Shown: piece after piece, positions 33,399 to 43,975 of the stretch
How positions within the stretch are numbered: position 1 is the first letter of the stretch
How the letters are laid out: each line of letters starts with the position of its first letter
Assembly (NCBI GenBank): GCA_012845835.1
Contig: JABAKD010000020.1
Location: 16,838,306-16,902,305, forward strand
DNA from: Undaria pinnatifida
Taxonomy: Eukaryota; Sar; Phaeophyceae; Laminariales; Alariaceae
DNA length: 64,000 bases
Direction of reading: 5' to 3'
Notes under the pieces: model-generated
Database searches by the model: none
What the model was told of the DNA's origin: nothing
What the model saw: only the letters and a program-made list of their open reading frames with translations
Made by a program: the position numbers and the translations under genes

Positions 33399-35094
33399 AA
33401 CGAGCTGGCGCTGGTAATGCGGACAGTTTTCCGCCAGTGGAGGGCCAGGAGCGTCGGCCATGGTTCGCAGGGTTTACTTTTGTCTGTGTGAGTCGGTCGC
33501 GTCGAACTTGTCACGGGTTGATTATTGTTGTAGGCCTGATGGGCTGATGGGCCCGTTGTTCCAGCTTGAGAAAAATATTTCATGCTCAAGGTGAAGGCCT
33601 CTCGCAGGAAAACCGGGGACAGAACATGGATGGCACGCGCGTGACACGCAGCGCATAATACACGCACCGTGCGCATGACATATGGCGTGCAGCGCACCAT
33701 GCATATGCTTATGATATTTGTGTTTCAACCAGACCCGAACCCAAAATATGAAATTTCAGAATCTCTCGAAATCGGAACAAGAAGCCGCAATCGAAAACAG
33801 AGGCATGCCCCGATTGTGTGACTACTATAGTACGAGTCACTATAATAACGTGTCCGGACGGATCTTCCAGGGGTCGGGCTATTCACTAAGTACGGTTTTG
33901 AGGGCAAAGAAGCTCTTCTTCCTAATAGGATCAAGGGACGGGCAACTGCTACTATTTATCATGCACCCGCAGATATTTGGAACCTTCCTCAAATAAATAA
34001 AAAAAAAGCGTGGCAACGGCGTGGGGGCTTTCCACGTGCGTAATGTAGGCCTAGACGGTGGGATCAACTGATGTACTAGGCGCCACATCTACTATTTGTA
34101 TGTACAATATTCATGACAAAAAAAAACTCCCACCCGGGATGCATACAATCAACACGCCCAAATATTGCACACAAACCAGTACGGATTGCAAAGTGCACCC
34201 CCCTGGAACACCCCTCAAGCACCTCTATAAAAATGGAAACGTCACCAGCTTCCGCGCCAAAGACTCCGTGTCTACACTCTTACCCTCCCCACCGGGTCCA
34301 CGCTTGCACACTGCTGCCTTCATGGCAAGGCTATCGGTCTATCCGTGCATTATCCATGCGACACAAGCCTTCCCAAGCCATCCGCGGGTTGCGAAATTGT
34401 CGGTTCACCTGGTTCTCTGCGGTGGAGCATACGAGATCACCAGACCAACCGACCTCGATCACAAGGAAGCAAACCGTAAACAAGCAGAGCGACCGCTCTT
34501 TGAAACCCATATTGACACTTGCTACCAATGACGATACAAAGACTCAAGATTTCTTGCAGAAGAGCGGGGCGCGCCTACCGAGTACCGGGTAGGTAGCTAT
34601 ATGCAAGCAATGCCTGGTAGACCGCTGTTGCTAAGCTAGTAACCTCGGCCATTGTGTAGCGAATAGGTCACTGCACCCTATAGGCCGTTGTGCCTGACGA
34701 GAACCGTACACCACGCATAATAGCACACCCACTTCGGCGAATCTCCAGGTTGATTTCCTCGACAACGCACAGAGTCCAAACGCCGAGCGACGTGCCTATG
34801 GAAAGGTCTCGACGAGATATTTACGAAGGCGCTATTTTCATTCCATGTGCCCCCCTTGTTTTGAAGGAGATTGTCTCCGATCAAAAAAACAGGAGGCGTG
34901 TTATCTCAAGTGTTATGCGGTAGGCCGTTGTGCCTATCTTCTATATTTATCATTGTGTCCAACCTATACAGTAGGTCGCTGTGCCCAACGAGGTCAGCGA
35001 GGACTATTACTATTGTGGGATGGCCCCTACCGCGCTCTGCTCTAAGCGAATGCATATCCCTTCCCGATCAAAGGTGTCAATGAACGCATAACGG

Positions 35095-35516
35095 CTCGAC
35101 GAACGTCTGTTTACACAGACGGAGACAAAAACAAACTGGGTTTTCGCGCACCCGTGCTCGCTCTACACAAACGGAACACATAAAATCAACCAATTATTCA
35201 TGATGCGAAGCAGCATCTGTTCTACACAAGCAGAGCAAGCTTAAACCAACCAGTACTCATGTCTAGCAACGCCTGCTCTACGCTAGCAGAGCACATAAAA
35301 TTTATCAGCTGAAATTTTTTAACCCGCATTAATACGAAACAGCGATTGCGCTATACAAACGCAGATCCAAGCAATCCGTTATCACGCAAAGCGGTGCATG
35401 CTCCACACGAACATGACAAATCAAATCAAATAAATCACCACTCATGCTACGAAGCGGTGCCGGCCTGCTTGCGTCACAAACCCTTCACACAAGCCGATCA
35501 AATTAAATCAAATCAA
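35095..35516. repeat. tandem ~65-base repeat 3' of the hemerythrin-like gene
   Basis: About six diverged units carry GCGAAGCRGYR, a CTCTACACAA block and AAATCAAYCA...CTCATG. The array ends exactly at the stop codon of the gene on the minus strand and would form its 3' flank or 3' untranslated region. Confidence 0.6.
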
Positions 35517-36295
35517 TCAGTACGCCATGCGGTACTTGCCGATTAGGTACGTCTTGTACTTGGCATACTGCTCGGGGTCTAAGTTTAGCCACGTGGCCAC
35601 TAGCACCCTCTCCTCCCTCTCTAGGTGGCGCTCCAAATTCGCGGTGTAAGTCTTGAGTGCGGCGACCGCTTCAGCCGCCATTTCGCCAGTTGCCGTCGCG
35701 GGCTCTTCACGGAGGGGCTTCAGCAAAGAGAGCGCGTTTTCCTCCAGCTTGGTGTCCGAGTGTTCTGCTTCGAGATCGCTGCGAGAAAAAGCCCGTGCCG
35801 GGATCATCAACACATACCATGGTATGGCGTTGTCCGGGACAAGGGGAGTGGGGGGTAGGGGGACAGAGTAGAAGGTCAAGAAATATCTTGTCGGGGGGGA
35901 GGGGGGGGGGAGGGATCCATATGTTTGGGGTTGTTCGGGAGGACGGGGCGGGGGGGTAAGCAATAAGGAGCACGAAAATGTGTAAGGAAATGCCTACAGG
36001 GTGCCGAAACGTCTTGTCGGAGACGGGACAACAACAACAACAACAACAACAACATAGCAAAAAAACGTGTGGTTTTTACTACAAATGTTGTTATATAGCG
36101 CCAATAATACCTTATCGCGTCTCTGGTTTCCTGCACGTTCTCCGTGAAGAAGCGAAAGAGCTGGGTGTCCTCGAAGTTTCCGTGCGTCTCAATCTTGGAC
36201 AAAAGGGTTCGGAAGGACTTTTCCACCGCCTTTGCCGCAACTGCCGTCTTATGCGCCCAGCAACCTTTGCGCAGACAGTCATCAAGGGAGAACAT
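35517..36295 (-). CDS. hemerythrin-like (HHE) protein, two exons
   Basis: Small di-iron four-helix-bundle protein; family members bind O2 or handle iron, in the cytosol. Exon 1 (36295-36111) starts MFSLDDCLRKGCWAHKTAV and contains IETHGNFEDTQLFRFF. Exon 2 (35778-35517) contains DLEAEHSDTKLEE and ERHLEREERVLVATWL. The join (donor ATAAG|GTATTA, acceptor TCTCGCAG) restores frame with a Ser codon. Candidate iron ligands are seen in all four helices: H in WAH, H-x3-E in HGNFE, H in EAEHS, and H-x3-E in HLERE. Total length about 148 residues, usual for a single HHE domain. The ATG is the first in the exon; an upstream coding exon cannot be excluded. The intron holds an ACA array. Confidence 0.75.
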
Positions 36296-36539
36296 GCCAA
36301 CAAAAACAAAAAACTAGATTGGCACAAAAAAGAGTGAAACAAACAAACCAAACCCTTGAGATCTGCAACCCCACTTCGAGGACAAACCATTTGACACTAG
36401 AGTGGGAGTTGTTTCGTAGTATAAAAAACACCAAGGGTTAAGCGCCCGCTGTTGCTCGCAATTTTCTTAATGGTAACGTTTTCTTACAACAACACTTTCG
36501 ATTGGAACAAAATTCGCATTGCTAAGTACAACAGGTGCT

Positions 36540-37249
36540 CGAACGATACGATACTGGGGGGTTCGTCAAATCTATTGAGGAAGCCCCGCCAGCCATCAAC
36601 ATTTTGTCCAAAGGAGGTACTGCTGCACCCCTGTCGCTGTACACGACTTTTTTGTGCGTCATCCCACGGTACACGGGTGCAGCGCACAAGTTTCTGGGGT
36701 CCTAACATGAGGAGCTCGATATATCACCCGAACTAAACACGCCTTCGAAGACAGCCATTCGTTCGCGCAACCCAACTAACCATTCTATGCGCTGGTTCTA
36801 TTAATAGAACAAAGATTCTCGTCAAATTAGGTCCACCAACCGCTTGTTCCACTCTTCAGGAGCTGGCTGGTCAAAAAATGTCAGAAATGTCATGAATGAT
36901 TCACGCGTAAGGAGTCCAACTCCTACAATGAGATGACTCTTAAACCCTCTACATTTACTTAGCAAAACCACTCCGTGGAGCACCCACGTCAAAACCTTGC
37001 CCGTCAGCCATCAAAGTTTTGGCCCAAAGGCGGTACCGTACCCCTACATCGTAGCACACGTCTTAGACTGTACACTCTCGCACGTATTCTACAAGCACCC
37101 CACAAAGAGAACCCACGTCGAACCTTTCGCGACGGAAGCCTGCATCTCCTCCGCAGCTATGATGACTAACGAAGCCGACGCGCGAAACCGGCAGTGGACG
37201 AACATCCACGTCTTCACCCTGGCCGCCACAGCACGCAAGACGCAACGGG
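36540..37249 (-). CDS. possible exons of an unidentified gene
   Basis: On the minus strand, about 37245-37100 encodes VLRAVAARVKTWMFVHCRF then SLVIIAAEEMQASVAKG, and about 36680-36560 encodes THKKVVYSDRGAAVPPLDKM. Both have exon-like composition, and the DNA around AGTACCTCCTTTGG in the second is repeated in diverged form near 37035 (GGTACCGCCTTTGG). The plus strand over the first block is also open, with a GTAAGG donor at 37250. Strand, splicing and function are all unsure. If minus, they would lie upstream of the hemerythrin-like gene and could belong to a neighbouring gene. Confidence 0.3.
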
Positions 37250-37617
37250 ACGTAAGGTTGGACCCGATGGGGGGGGGCGCGGGGGAGGGGGGTACTCATT
37301 ATTATGCCTGGCGGTAAGTGTTTAGGCCATAGACCCTCGCATGCCTACAATGCCGAGAATCGAGGACTTACGCCCGAGGATAGGTGGGGTGGACTGTAAT
37401 TGGACCAAGTCCGGCGGGAGGCTGCTTTCTCATGGTCGGGAGTCTTTTTGCTAGTGCGTGAGCTTGCGCAAGTCCCACACTACCCGGAGGAATGACCCCT
37501 GGATGGCTATCTCCACCGCACCTGATCCCCAGGGACAAAGTCGGGTGGACATACTCACGCATCCGAATACCACGGCAGCTCGCGCTGCTGTGCTAAGGCA
37601 TTAGAGGGTATAAGTCT

Positions 37618-37973
37618 GTGACGGGTCAAAGGTTAACCAACTGCCTACCCAATCTAAGCCGTTGAACAACTCCCCCCCCCCCGGGCCGGCGGGATAGCAA
37701 GTAGGTCGGACAAACGGGCGGACGTGTCAATATCCACGCCGGTTCATTTCCAGGGGATACCGGGGAGAGCGTTTTTCATTTTAGACGTGTTAGACATGGG
37801 GAAAGTCGTAAATGCTTAGTCTTGGTGGATCGTGAGATTCGAACCCAAGACAAAAAAAACATGGTCTGTCGACGACGTCATTCGCAACAATACTACCAGG
37901 TAGAGGTTATTCGTCCGTTTGACCACTGGTAAAAGTTTAACCAACTGCCTACGCAAACTAAGCCTTGTATCAG
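37618..37973. mobile_element. SINE-like repeat with tRNA-like segment, copy 2
   Basis: It has the same order of blocks as 342-667: TTAACCAACTGCCTACCCAA, GGCGGGATAGCAAG, GTCAATATCCACGCCG, GACATGGGGAAAG, the T-arm-like GTGAGATTCGAACCC, GTCGACGACGTCA and a second TTAACCAACTGCCTACGCAA. It is about 85 % alike by eye. Confidence 0.65.
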
Positions 37974-38277
37974 CCGTGGTAGTAACGGTGGCGGTCGGTA
38001 GGGACAGCTCGCGCTGCCGTTGCCAAGGAAACCGAAAGACACGCCAGCTAGCGCTAGATGGCCAAGACAATTGAGTTAAAATTGACACGACACGTACGAA
38101 CATACGTGCAAGTGCTTTAGTTGTCCCCATCTGCCGGAGGATGAAAAATGAAATAATAAAAAATGAAATAAAAAAGCTGGGACGGAGCACGGCTGGTGTT
38201 GACCGACCGGGCAGACCTTGTTTGCACCGGGGTGGGGGGTGGGGGGAGGGGGGGTGGGGGGAGGGGGGGGGGGGGGG

Positions 38278-38480
38278 GTACTCTGTTTTTACTTGCCTCA
38301 GTCATTTGACCATTGACCACGCATCCCTCGGAGCACCGTTCCTACTCCCAATACAGACACCTCCAAAATTTGGGCACTCATTACGCTTTTTCCATATATT
38401 ACACAAAAAAGGTTTGCTTATCCTATCCCCTTCCTGTTTCGCCGTCTGTGGCCACCATTTATCTCGTAGGATAGCATCGG
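38278..38480. repeat. dispersed repeat R2, copy 2
   Basis: It shares TCATTACGCTTTTTCCATAT, CTTATCCTATCCCCTTCCTG and TTTCGCCGTCTGTGGCCACC with 50757-50945 almost without change. The copy at 25555 is shorter. Confidence 0.8.
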
Positions 38481-39310
38481 GGGGCGGGGGGAAGGGGGGT
38501 AAAACAAAAAATACACCCACGAGGCTGCGGCTCATTTAGGCTGACCAAGAGGCAGTATTACAGGTATGCAGGCAGGGTTCGACGTATTAAAACATATATG
38601 GCGGGGTGTTGTTCTCTCTCTGTCGAATCTGAACCACCAGCGCAACGCGCCACGCATGAGGACGGCTGAGCAGAACGCTCGCACGCAGCAGAGACGGCAA
38701 CCTACAAAGTTCATCAAGGGGTATGTCGCAAGGAGAACGACGGCGTCTAGCAAGTAATGGCGCACACGGGGGTGGCGCCCGACAACGCTGATGCACGACA
38801 CGCCACGCGCAAACCACAATCGCATATACAAGCGAAAGCGCAAGCGCAAACACAAGCACAACACAAGCGCAAACGCAAACGCAAGTTACGAGCAAAAGCA
38901 GTATTCTGGCGAGCAGTGCCTGTCACATCACACGACACACCACCACGCAACCATTGCATGTTTCCCGCTACAGCACCGTGTGCACGCCTAAACGGGAAAA
39001 AACGCCACCTCCAATTGAAACCGAATTCCACATAAGCCAATCACCAAACCCGACTACCATGCCCAACTGAAACCGAACGTCGAACGTGGAACCAATCAAT
39101 CACTGGGTGGGGGCTTCGTCTGGGAGCGTCGGCGGCCAACAAAAAAAGATACGAAAATCGACAAGCGTAGCAGTCAACTACGTCGGTTGACGGTCGAGTT
39201 CTGGCCCGTCAATATCTCTTTGGCCTTGATGTACTACTTTCAGTGTACCGTGCCGGCCGTCCGTCCAGGGGCAAGAGCGCCGTCAACCGACTTATTTGGT
39301 AGTACAGTAG

Positions 39311-39483
39311 GGGTCCCTGTATTGTGCCGGTATGTGCACTATAGAGGGAAATGCCGCATTATAGTGGTAACCGGCACTACTCCGCATACTGCCACTACTG
39401 GTTGTTCTTATCTGTGCCAAGCGATTTCACAGGCACTATATCGGGCAACCGGCACTACTCAAGCGGAAATATAGAGAGACCTC
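39311..39483. mobile_element. M1 repeat, copy 4
   Basis: It begins GGTCCCTGTATTGTGCCGG and ends with ATAGAGAGACC, giving short terminal inverted repeats. Internal TAACCGGCACTACTCCGCA is shared with copy 3. Confidence 0.65.
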
Positions 39484-41223
39484 TACTCTATGTAGTAGCA
39501 TCGCAAGGGCCCCGACCTTTTCTTGTTGGGGTGTAGCTCGTGGTGATGTCGCCAGAAGTCCTTCTCCGCGACGATTTCCCAACAACGTCGCGCATCTGGA
39601 CACATTTTAGCCAAAGTGTAGGGTGAAGAAACCGAAGGGGGGAGGGGGGGGGGGAGGGAGAGGGGGACAGGTGGAGAAGGGGCAGGAGAGGGGGAAAGGT
39701 AGAGAAGGGGCAGGAGGCGGAGATGGAGGGGCAGACGGAGAGCGGGAGGGGAGGGGGAGGGAGACGGCAAGGGGGAAGGAGAGGGAAAGGGAGGGGGGGA
39801 GGCAGATGGAGAGGCAGAGGGACGGGAAGAGGGGTGGCGGGGAGACCATCACTTGACTGAGGGAGAGGGAGAGAGACCATCTCTTGACTGAGTTCATCGC
39901 ATCTAGATGAGAAAGCGTCATACGGTCACCCTGCACACACGGTGCACCTCCTTTGCAACCATTGAGAACAACGCTTGGACGAAAACCAGTCCTCGACATT
40001 GGCCGACTATTCGTACGAAGTGAGTTGGTTCAACCTCTGAGACGACATAAAATATAAGCTGATCCTGAACCCCTGCCTTTCCCCAGCCAGGGCCTTCAAC
40101 GGTCAATTATGCCGTAACCACAGAGCACAGCTGGCGCGGAATGGCGGGCGGGCACCGCCGGCAACGGGCGCAAGCCCCCAATAAAACCTTTTACATTCGT
40201 GTTTTCGTAAGTTCAGCTCTTTCAGGCTGCGATCAATACACACGGTGATCGTGAGCATTGATTGGTCCACACAAAAGCCTCTCCGCTTTCCTATGAAGTA
40301 GTGCCATACATCAGTAGTTTCCACTTAATAGCTATAGCGCTATGGCTCCGCATATGACGTTTGCTTCGTTTTTTGCTCATCCCATCTATTCTCTTCGCCA
40401 TTTTCTTCTCTTTCTCCCTCCCTAGATGTAACTCAGGTCAAGGGAAGGCTCTTCTTCCCCCTCCCCACAACGGTACGTGCCTTCATTTCATCGCGGTAAT
40501 ATTCAGCCTTTCTTCCCTCATCGACTCGCATCGAACTGAACTGCCGAAGGCACGTTGCAGCATAGATTGGTCAAGCGGACTCTCCGGTTGAACCGGCTAC
40601 CGGTCAAGATGGAGTGGCGCCGAACGCTTTGATCCACACTCTTAAGCTTCGGACAGGCAGAGCGGCGGGAAAAGACAACGTTTCGACGTCCGTTCGCTCC
40701 ACCCTCGTTGCTGCCCCAGACCCATACTTAGAGGCAATTGCTGCGCATTTTTTGGAGATATGTATGTACTCGAACTATTTACCACGGGATATTCTACGGA
40801 GATATGTACTCGAAACACAGGCTGGCGTGTCCAACGTTGGACTCCGCGGTTCAAGTGTCGTCTACGGAAGTTACTATGGTGCTGCTGTACCTGGTGGTGT
40901 AGTACAAGCAGAACCAGGATGTCACGACGCCATGACGTACACCAGTACCTTTCACGCGAAACTGCGTAGGAAATCTGCCTCCTAGCCTGTGACCGCAGAG
41001 TAGAGCTGGCATCTCTCGAGGATGAAGAATCAGAACGGACTCTGGGGGTGTGCTGTCTGTTGATGACAGATACTTCTCGCTGCTTGCTGCTATGATGTGA
41101 TGGATACGACAGCCGCCCCCCTGGTGTTATATGCAGCGAAACGGCGGGGCAATTTCTATGTACCAAACCGCCGCTCTACACTGCTGTATCATTCGTACGT
41201 TGTCTTACAGCAGCAGTGCTGTA

Positions 41224-41427
41224 TCACGCTGACATCGTTAGCTTCTCACCGGGTATAGAAGTATCCTCTCCTAGGTCCACCCCCAGCACGAGCAACTCAG
41301 CACGGAGGTCATCATCACGAGGGACCGGCTCATCTGTGACTGGAGTAGGCCCTCCCTTCTCTTTCTCCTCAGAAGCTGCAACTTTCAGAACCTCTGCCAC
41401 AGCAATAGTGCTACCAGTGTTGCCCAT
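41224..41427 (-). CDS. small unidentified acidic open frame
   Basis: The 67-codon frame MGNTGSTIAVAEVLKVAASE continues with PVPRDDDLRAELLVLGVDLG and looks like real coding sequence by composition. A GTGAGA donor-like site lies near its end. The MGN start and acidic body would suit the N-terminus of a retroelement gag protein, but no domain is recognised. Confidence 0.3.
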   Translation of the reverse strand: MGNTGSTIAVAEVLKVAASEEKEKGGPTPVTDEPVPRDDDLRAELLVLGVDLGEDTSIPGEKLTMSA

Positions 41428-42067
41428 AGCAGCGTACCTGGTATCGTCTCTCCGGCGTAGCTGCGAGTAACAGAGTGGTCTGGGCTAAGCCTGGCTGGTG
41501 GAGACAAGAAGGTTGACTCTTGCGGGCGTTTATGTAGCTGATGCAGGGTGGTCCCACTCGTAGCAGCGCTGCAGGGCCGCAATGTAAGCTGCGAAAATGT
41601 TGCAACATGAACTCGCGTTGAGTTTCGCAAAAATGGCGAGGGAGTGGAGTTCCATAGTATTTTGTGGCGTTTATACGGTGATTCAGTAACCCCGCGATCT
41701 TGCCACTATCTTGTTTTTTCTCTGTCTCCGTCCCCAGATCCAAGATGCTTCTAACAACGGCGCAGGCATGCAGACGAGTCGCCATGCACGCCGGCGCTAG
41801 TGCATAATTTCCTCTTGCGTATAAAATCGTAGCCTTTCGCAGTCGTGAACACACGCAGGCAGGCAGACGGGCAGACACAGACAGGTAGGCAAGGCAGGCA
41901 GGTGGTGGTGCGCTTTTTGCGACTTCACCATTTTTTTTTTAATGACGTTTAGCAAGCAGTACCACTGGTCCACGTTTTATTGTAGTTGAACTTATTTTCG
42001 TCGTATATGTAGTCTAATACTGCATGTATGATATCATGTATGCAGCAGTCAATATTACCTTACCCGT

Positions 42068-42300
42068 GTTATAAGGCTTTGTTTGGGTGAGCTATTTGTT
42101 AACCTTTTGCAAGTGGTCAAACGGACTAATACCCCACTATTCCTTAACAAATGGCGTCGTGGACAGACGATGGGTTTTTGGGGTCGTGGGTTCGAGTCCC
42201 ACCATCCACAATAATACTAACAAACTTTTACGACTTTCCCCATCTCGAGCTTGAAAATTTCTCTCCCCGGTATACCCAAGAAATGAAACCGCTTGAAATC
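42068..42300 (-). mobile_element. SINE-like repeat copy 3, first part (split by the TIR element)
   Basis: This is the reverse complement of the 342-667 family: GTGTTATAAGGC, GTTAACCTTTTGCAAGTGG, TGGCGTCGTGGACAG, the T-arm-like GTGGGTTCGAGTCCCAC, GACTTTCCCCAT, and AAATGAAACCGCTTG. It stops at 42300 where the TIR element begins. The missing remainder of the family consensus continues at 46015. Confidence 0.65.
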
Positions 42301-42352
42301 ACACCCCGGACAATAGCCTATTGAATATGCCTATTGAATGTCAATAGGTTGG

Positions 42353-42744
42353 TGTAGTGGTACTCCGAGTGGGGGATGGCAATGCGTGGTTGGTCGGTGT
42401 TGGGAAGCGTGCTCCTCATGGGTTCCGGTGCACTTGTTTGGTCTCTCCTCATCATGGCTCGCTGGATAGACTCAAAAGCTTATACATTATTTCATCTACA
42501 TTAAACTCTAAAAGACAGAAAAAACAGGCCTAGGCACGATAGGGCTGGGTAGAGCAGGTAGAGCAGGTAGTGAGATGTGGGGCGTCCTGCTTGTCCCATC
42601 ATCGTCACCTACATTATTATGGCCCATGTATGATGGCGTTGACGTGAATGTGACATCTAATTTCACGTGGTTTCACCTCAACCATGACATGGTTTCACGT
42701 CGAATCTATAAACTATTCTTCTACGGAGGGCACTCCATTTTACA
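42353..42744 (+). repeat. 5' LTR of the 42-kb element
   Basis: It contains CTCCTCATGGGTTCCGGTGC, AACAGGCCTAGGCACGATAG and TCACGTCGAATCTATAAACT, all repeated in the 3' LTR. It is longer than the other copy because of small insertions such as GCAGGTAGA repeats near 42555. Confidence 0.75.
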
Positions 42745-43405
42745 CTAGGCCACCCTGAATAGTCGTAGATGCAGATCACCTGCCCATCAAAGGATGTCAA
42801 CAAAACATCCAAAATTGGAAAGGGGATCGAAGATGCGGCTATTCGAAACAAGCGAAAATGAGGCTATAGATCCCCCCACACCTCGTAATAATGAGGCTTA
42901 AACGCCTCATTGCAAGATATACAACCCTATGATGGAGCTCACAACCGTGAGAGCTCGAGAAAGGGTATGTACCTACGGTATGCCAGTAGCAATCGGCCTA
43001 CGATAACACGAAGGGCGCGGCCACTGAGCGCAAGGATGCGAAGGGCGCCAAAGAAGAAGGTATAGACGCGGAAACCAAGTCAGAAGAGAAGAAGGGAACA
43101 CGTGTCACGCTGTGAAGGCCAGACAAGTTTATGGCTTGAAGCGTAGTGCTGAAGGGGCGGGCGGTCGGTCCATTTGCCGGAAGATAATAGAGAAATCAAG
43201 AAACACTGCCTAACAGAACATCAGAGTCCGCTACGTTGGACATGGACAGCTGACGTGGGGCCATCGGTTGGACGGTGAAAGAGAAACAACCAAGACGCGA
43301 AGAAGTACGACGTGGGCCATCGGTTGGACGGTGAAAGAGAAACACCCAAGACGCGAAGAAGTACGCAAGCGTCGGGCCATTAATCGTCCTGCCGACGACG
43401 CCAAT

Positions 43406-43765
43406 TGTAGTGGTACTCCGAGTGGGGGATGCGTGGTTGGTCGGTGTTGGGAAGCGTGCTCCTCATGGGTTCCGGTGCCCTTGTTTGGTCTCTCCTCATG
43501 GCTCGCTGGATAGACTCAAAAGCTTATACATCATTTCCTCTACATTAAACTCTAAAAGACAGAAAAAACAGGCCTAGGCACGATAGGGCTAGGTAGTGAT
43601 ATGTGGGGCGTCCTGCTTGTCCCATCATCGTCACCTACATTATGGCCCATCTATGATGGCCTTGTCGTGAATGTGACATCTAATGTCACGTGGTTTCACC
43701 TCCACCATGACATGGTTTCACGTCGAATCTATAAACTATCCTTCTACGGAGGGCACTCCATTACA
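43406..43765 (+). repeat. 3' LTR of the 42-kb element
   Basis: This is the direct repeat of 42353-42744. It is preceded by CGACGACGCCAAT instead of a clear polypurine tract. Confidence 0.75.
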
Positions 43766-43879
43766 TTGGGGTATTGCATATCGATACCTATCGACACGTT
43801 CGATAGGTATGCGATTTGTCGATCGATACCAATTGCTTGGAGCAATAGGTCCAGAGAAATTGGTACAATAGGCTATTGT

Positions 43880-43975
43880 TAAGGAGTTCGTGGGGGTATT
43901 AGTCCGTTTGACCACTTGCAAAAGGTTAACCAATAGCTTACCCAAACTAAGCCTTATAACACTATTGTTCTTAAG
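43880..43975. repeat. SINE-like end module inside the TIR element
   Basis: GGTATTAGTCCGTTTGACCA followed by TTAACCAATAGCTTACCCAA matches the end block of the SINE-like family. It shows that one end of that repeat is also present inside the 42-46 kb element. Confidence 0.6.

Larger units (their letters stand above)
37974..40600. other. no convincing gene; repeats
   Basis: It holds R2 copy 2 (38278-38480), a 55-base run of AAGCGCAAACACAAGC-like units near 38835-38885, M1 copy 4 (39311-39483) and a purine-rich GGGAGA tract (39640-39895). Open frames over the purine tract are low complexity. Confidence 0.5.
42353..43765 (+). mobile_element. short non-autonomous LTR retroelement (1.4 kb)
   Basis: Two direct repeats, 42353-42744 and 43406-43765, are about 90 % alike, begin TGTAGTGGTACTCC and end TTACA, and are flanked by TTGG on both outer sides (42349-42352, 43766-43769), a likely 4-base target duplication. 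The internal region is only about 660 bases and has no long frame. CTAGGCCACCCTGA directly after the first LTR resembles the leader of other elements here. The size and lack of genes fit a TRIM-type element. Confidence 0.75.

Noticed and set aside
42148-42212. tRNA gene
   Set aside because: The T-arm GTGGGTTCGAGTCCCAC is good, but no matching 5' acceptor strand or D-arm is present, and similar blocks recur in a dispersed repeat.
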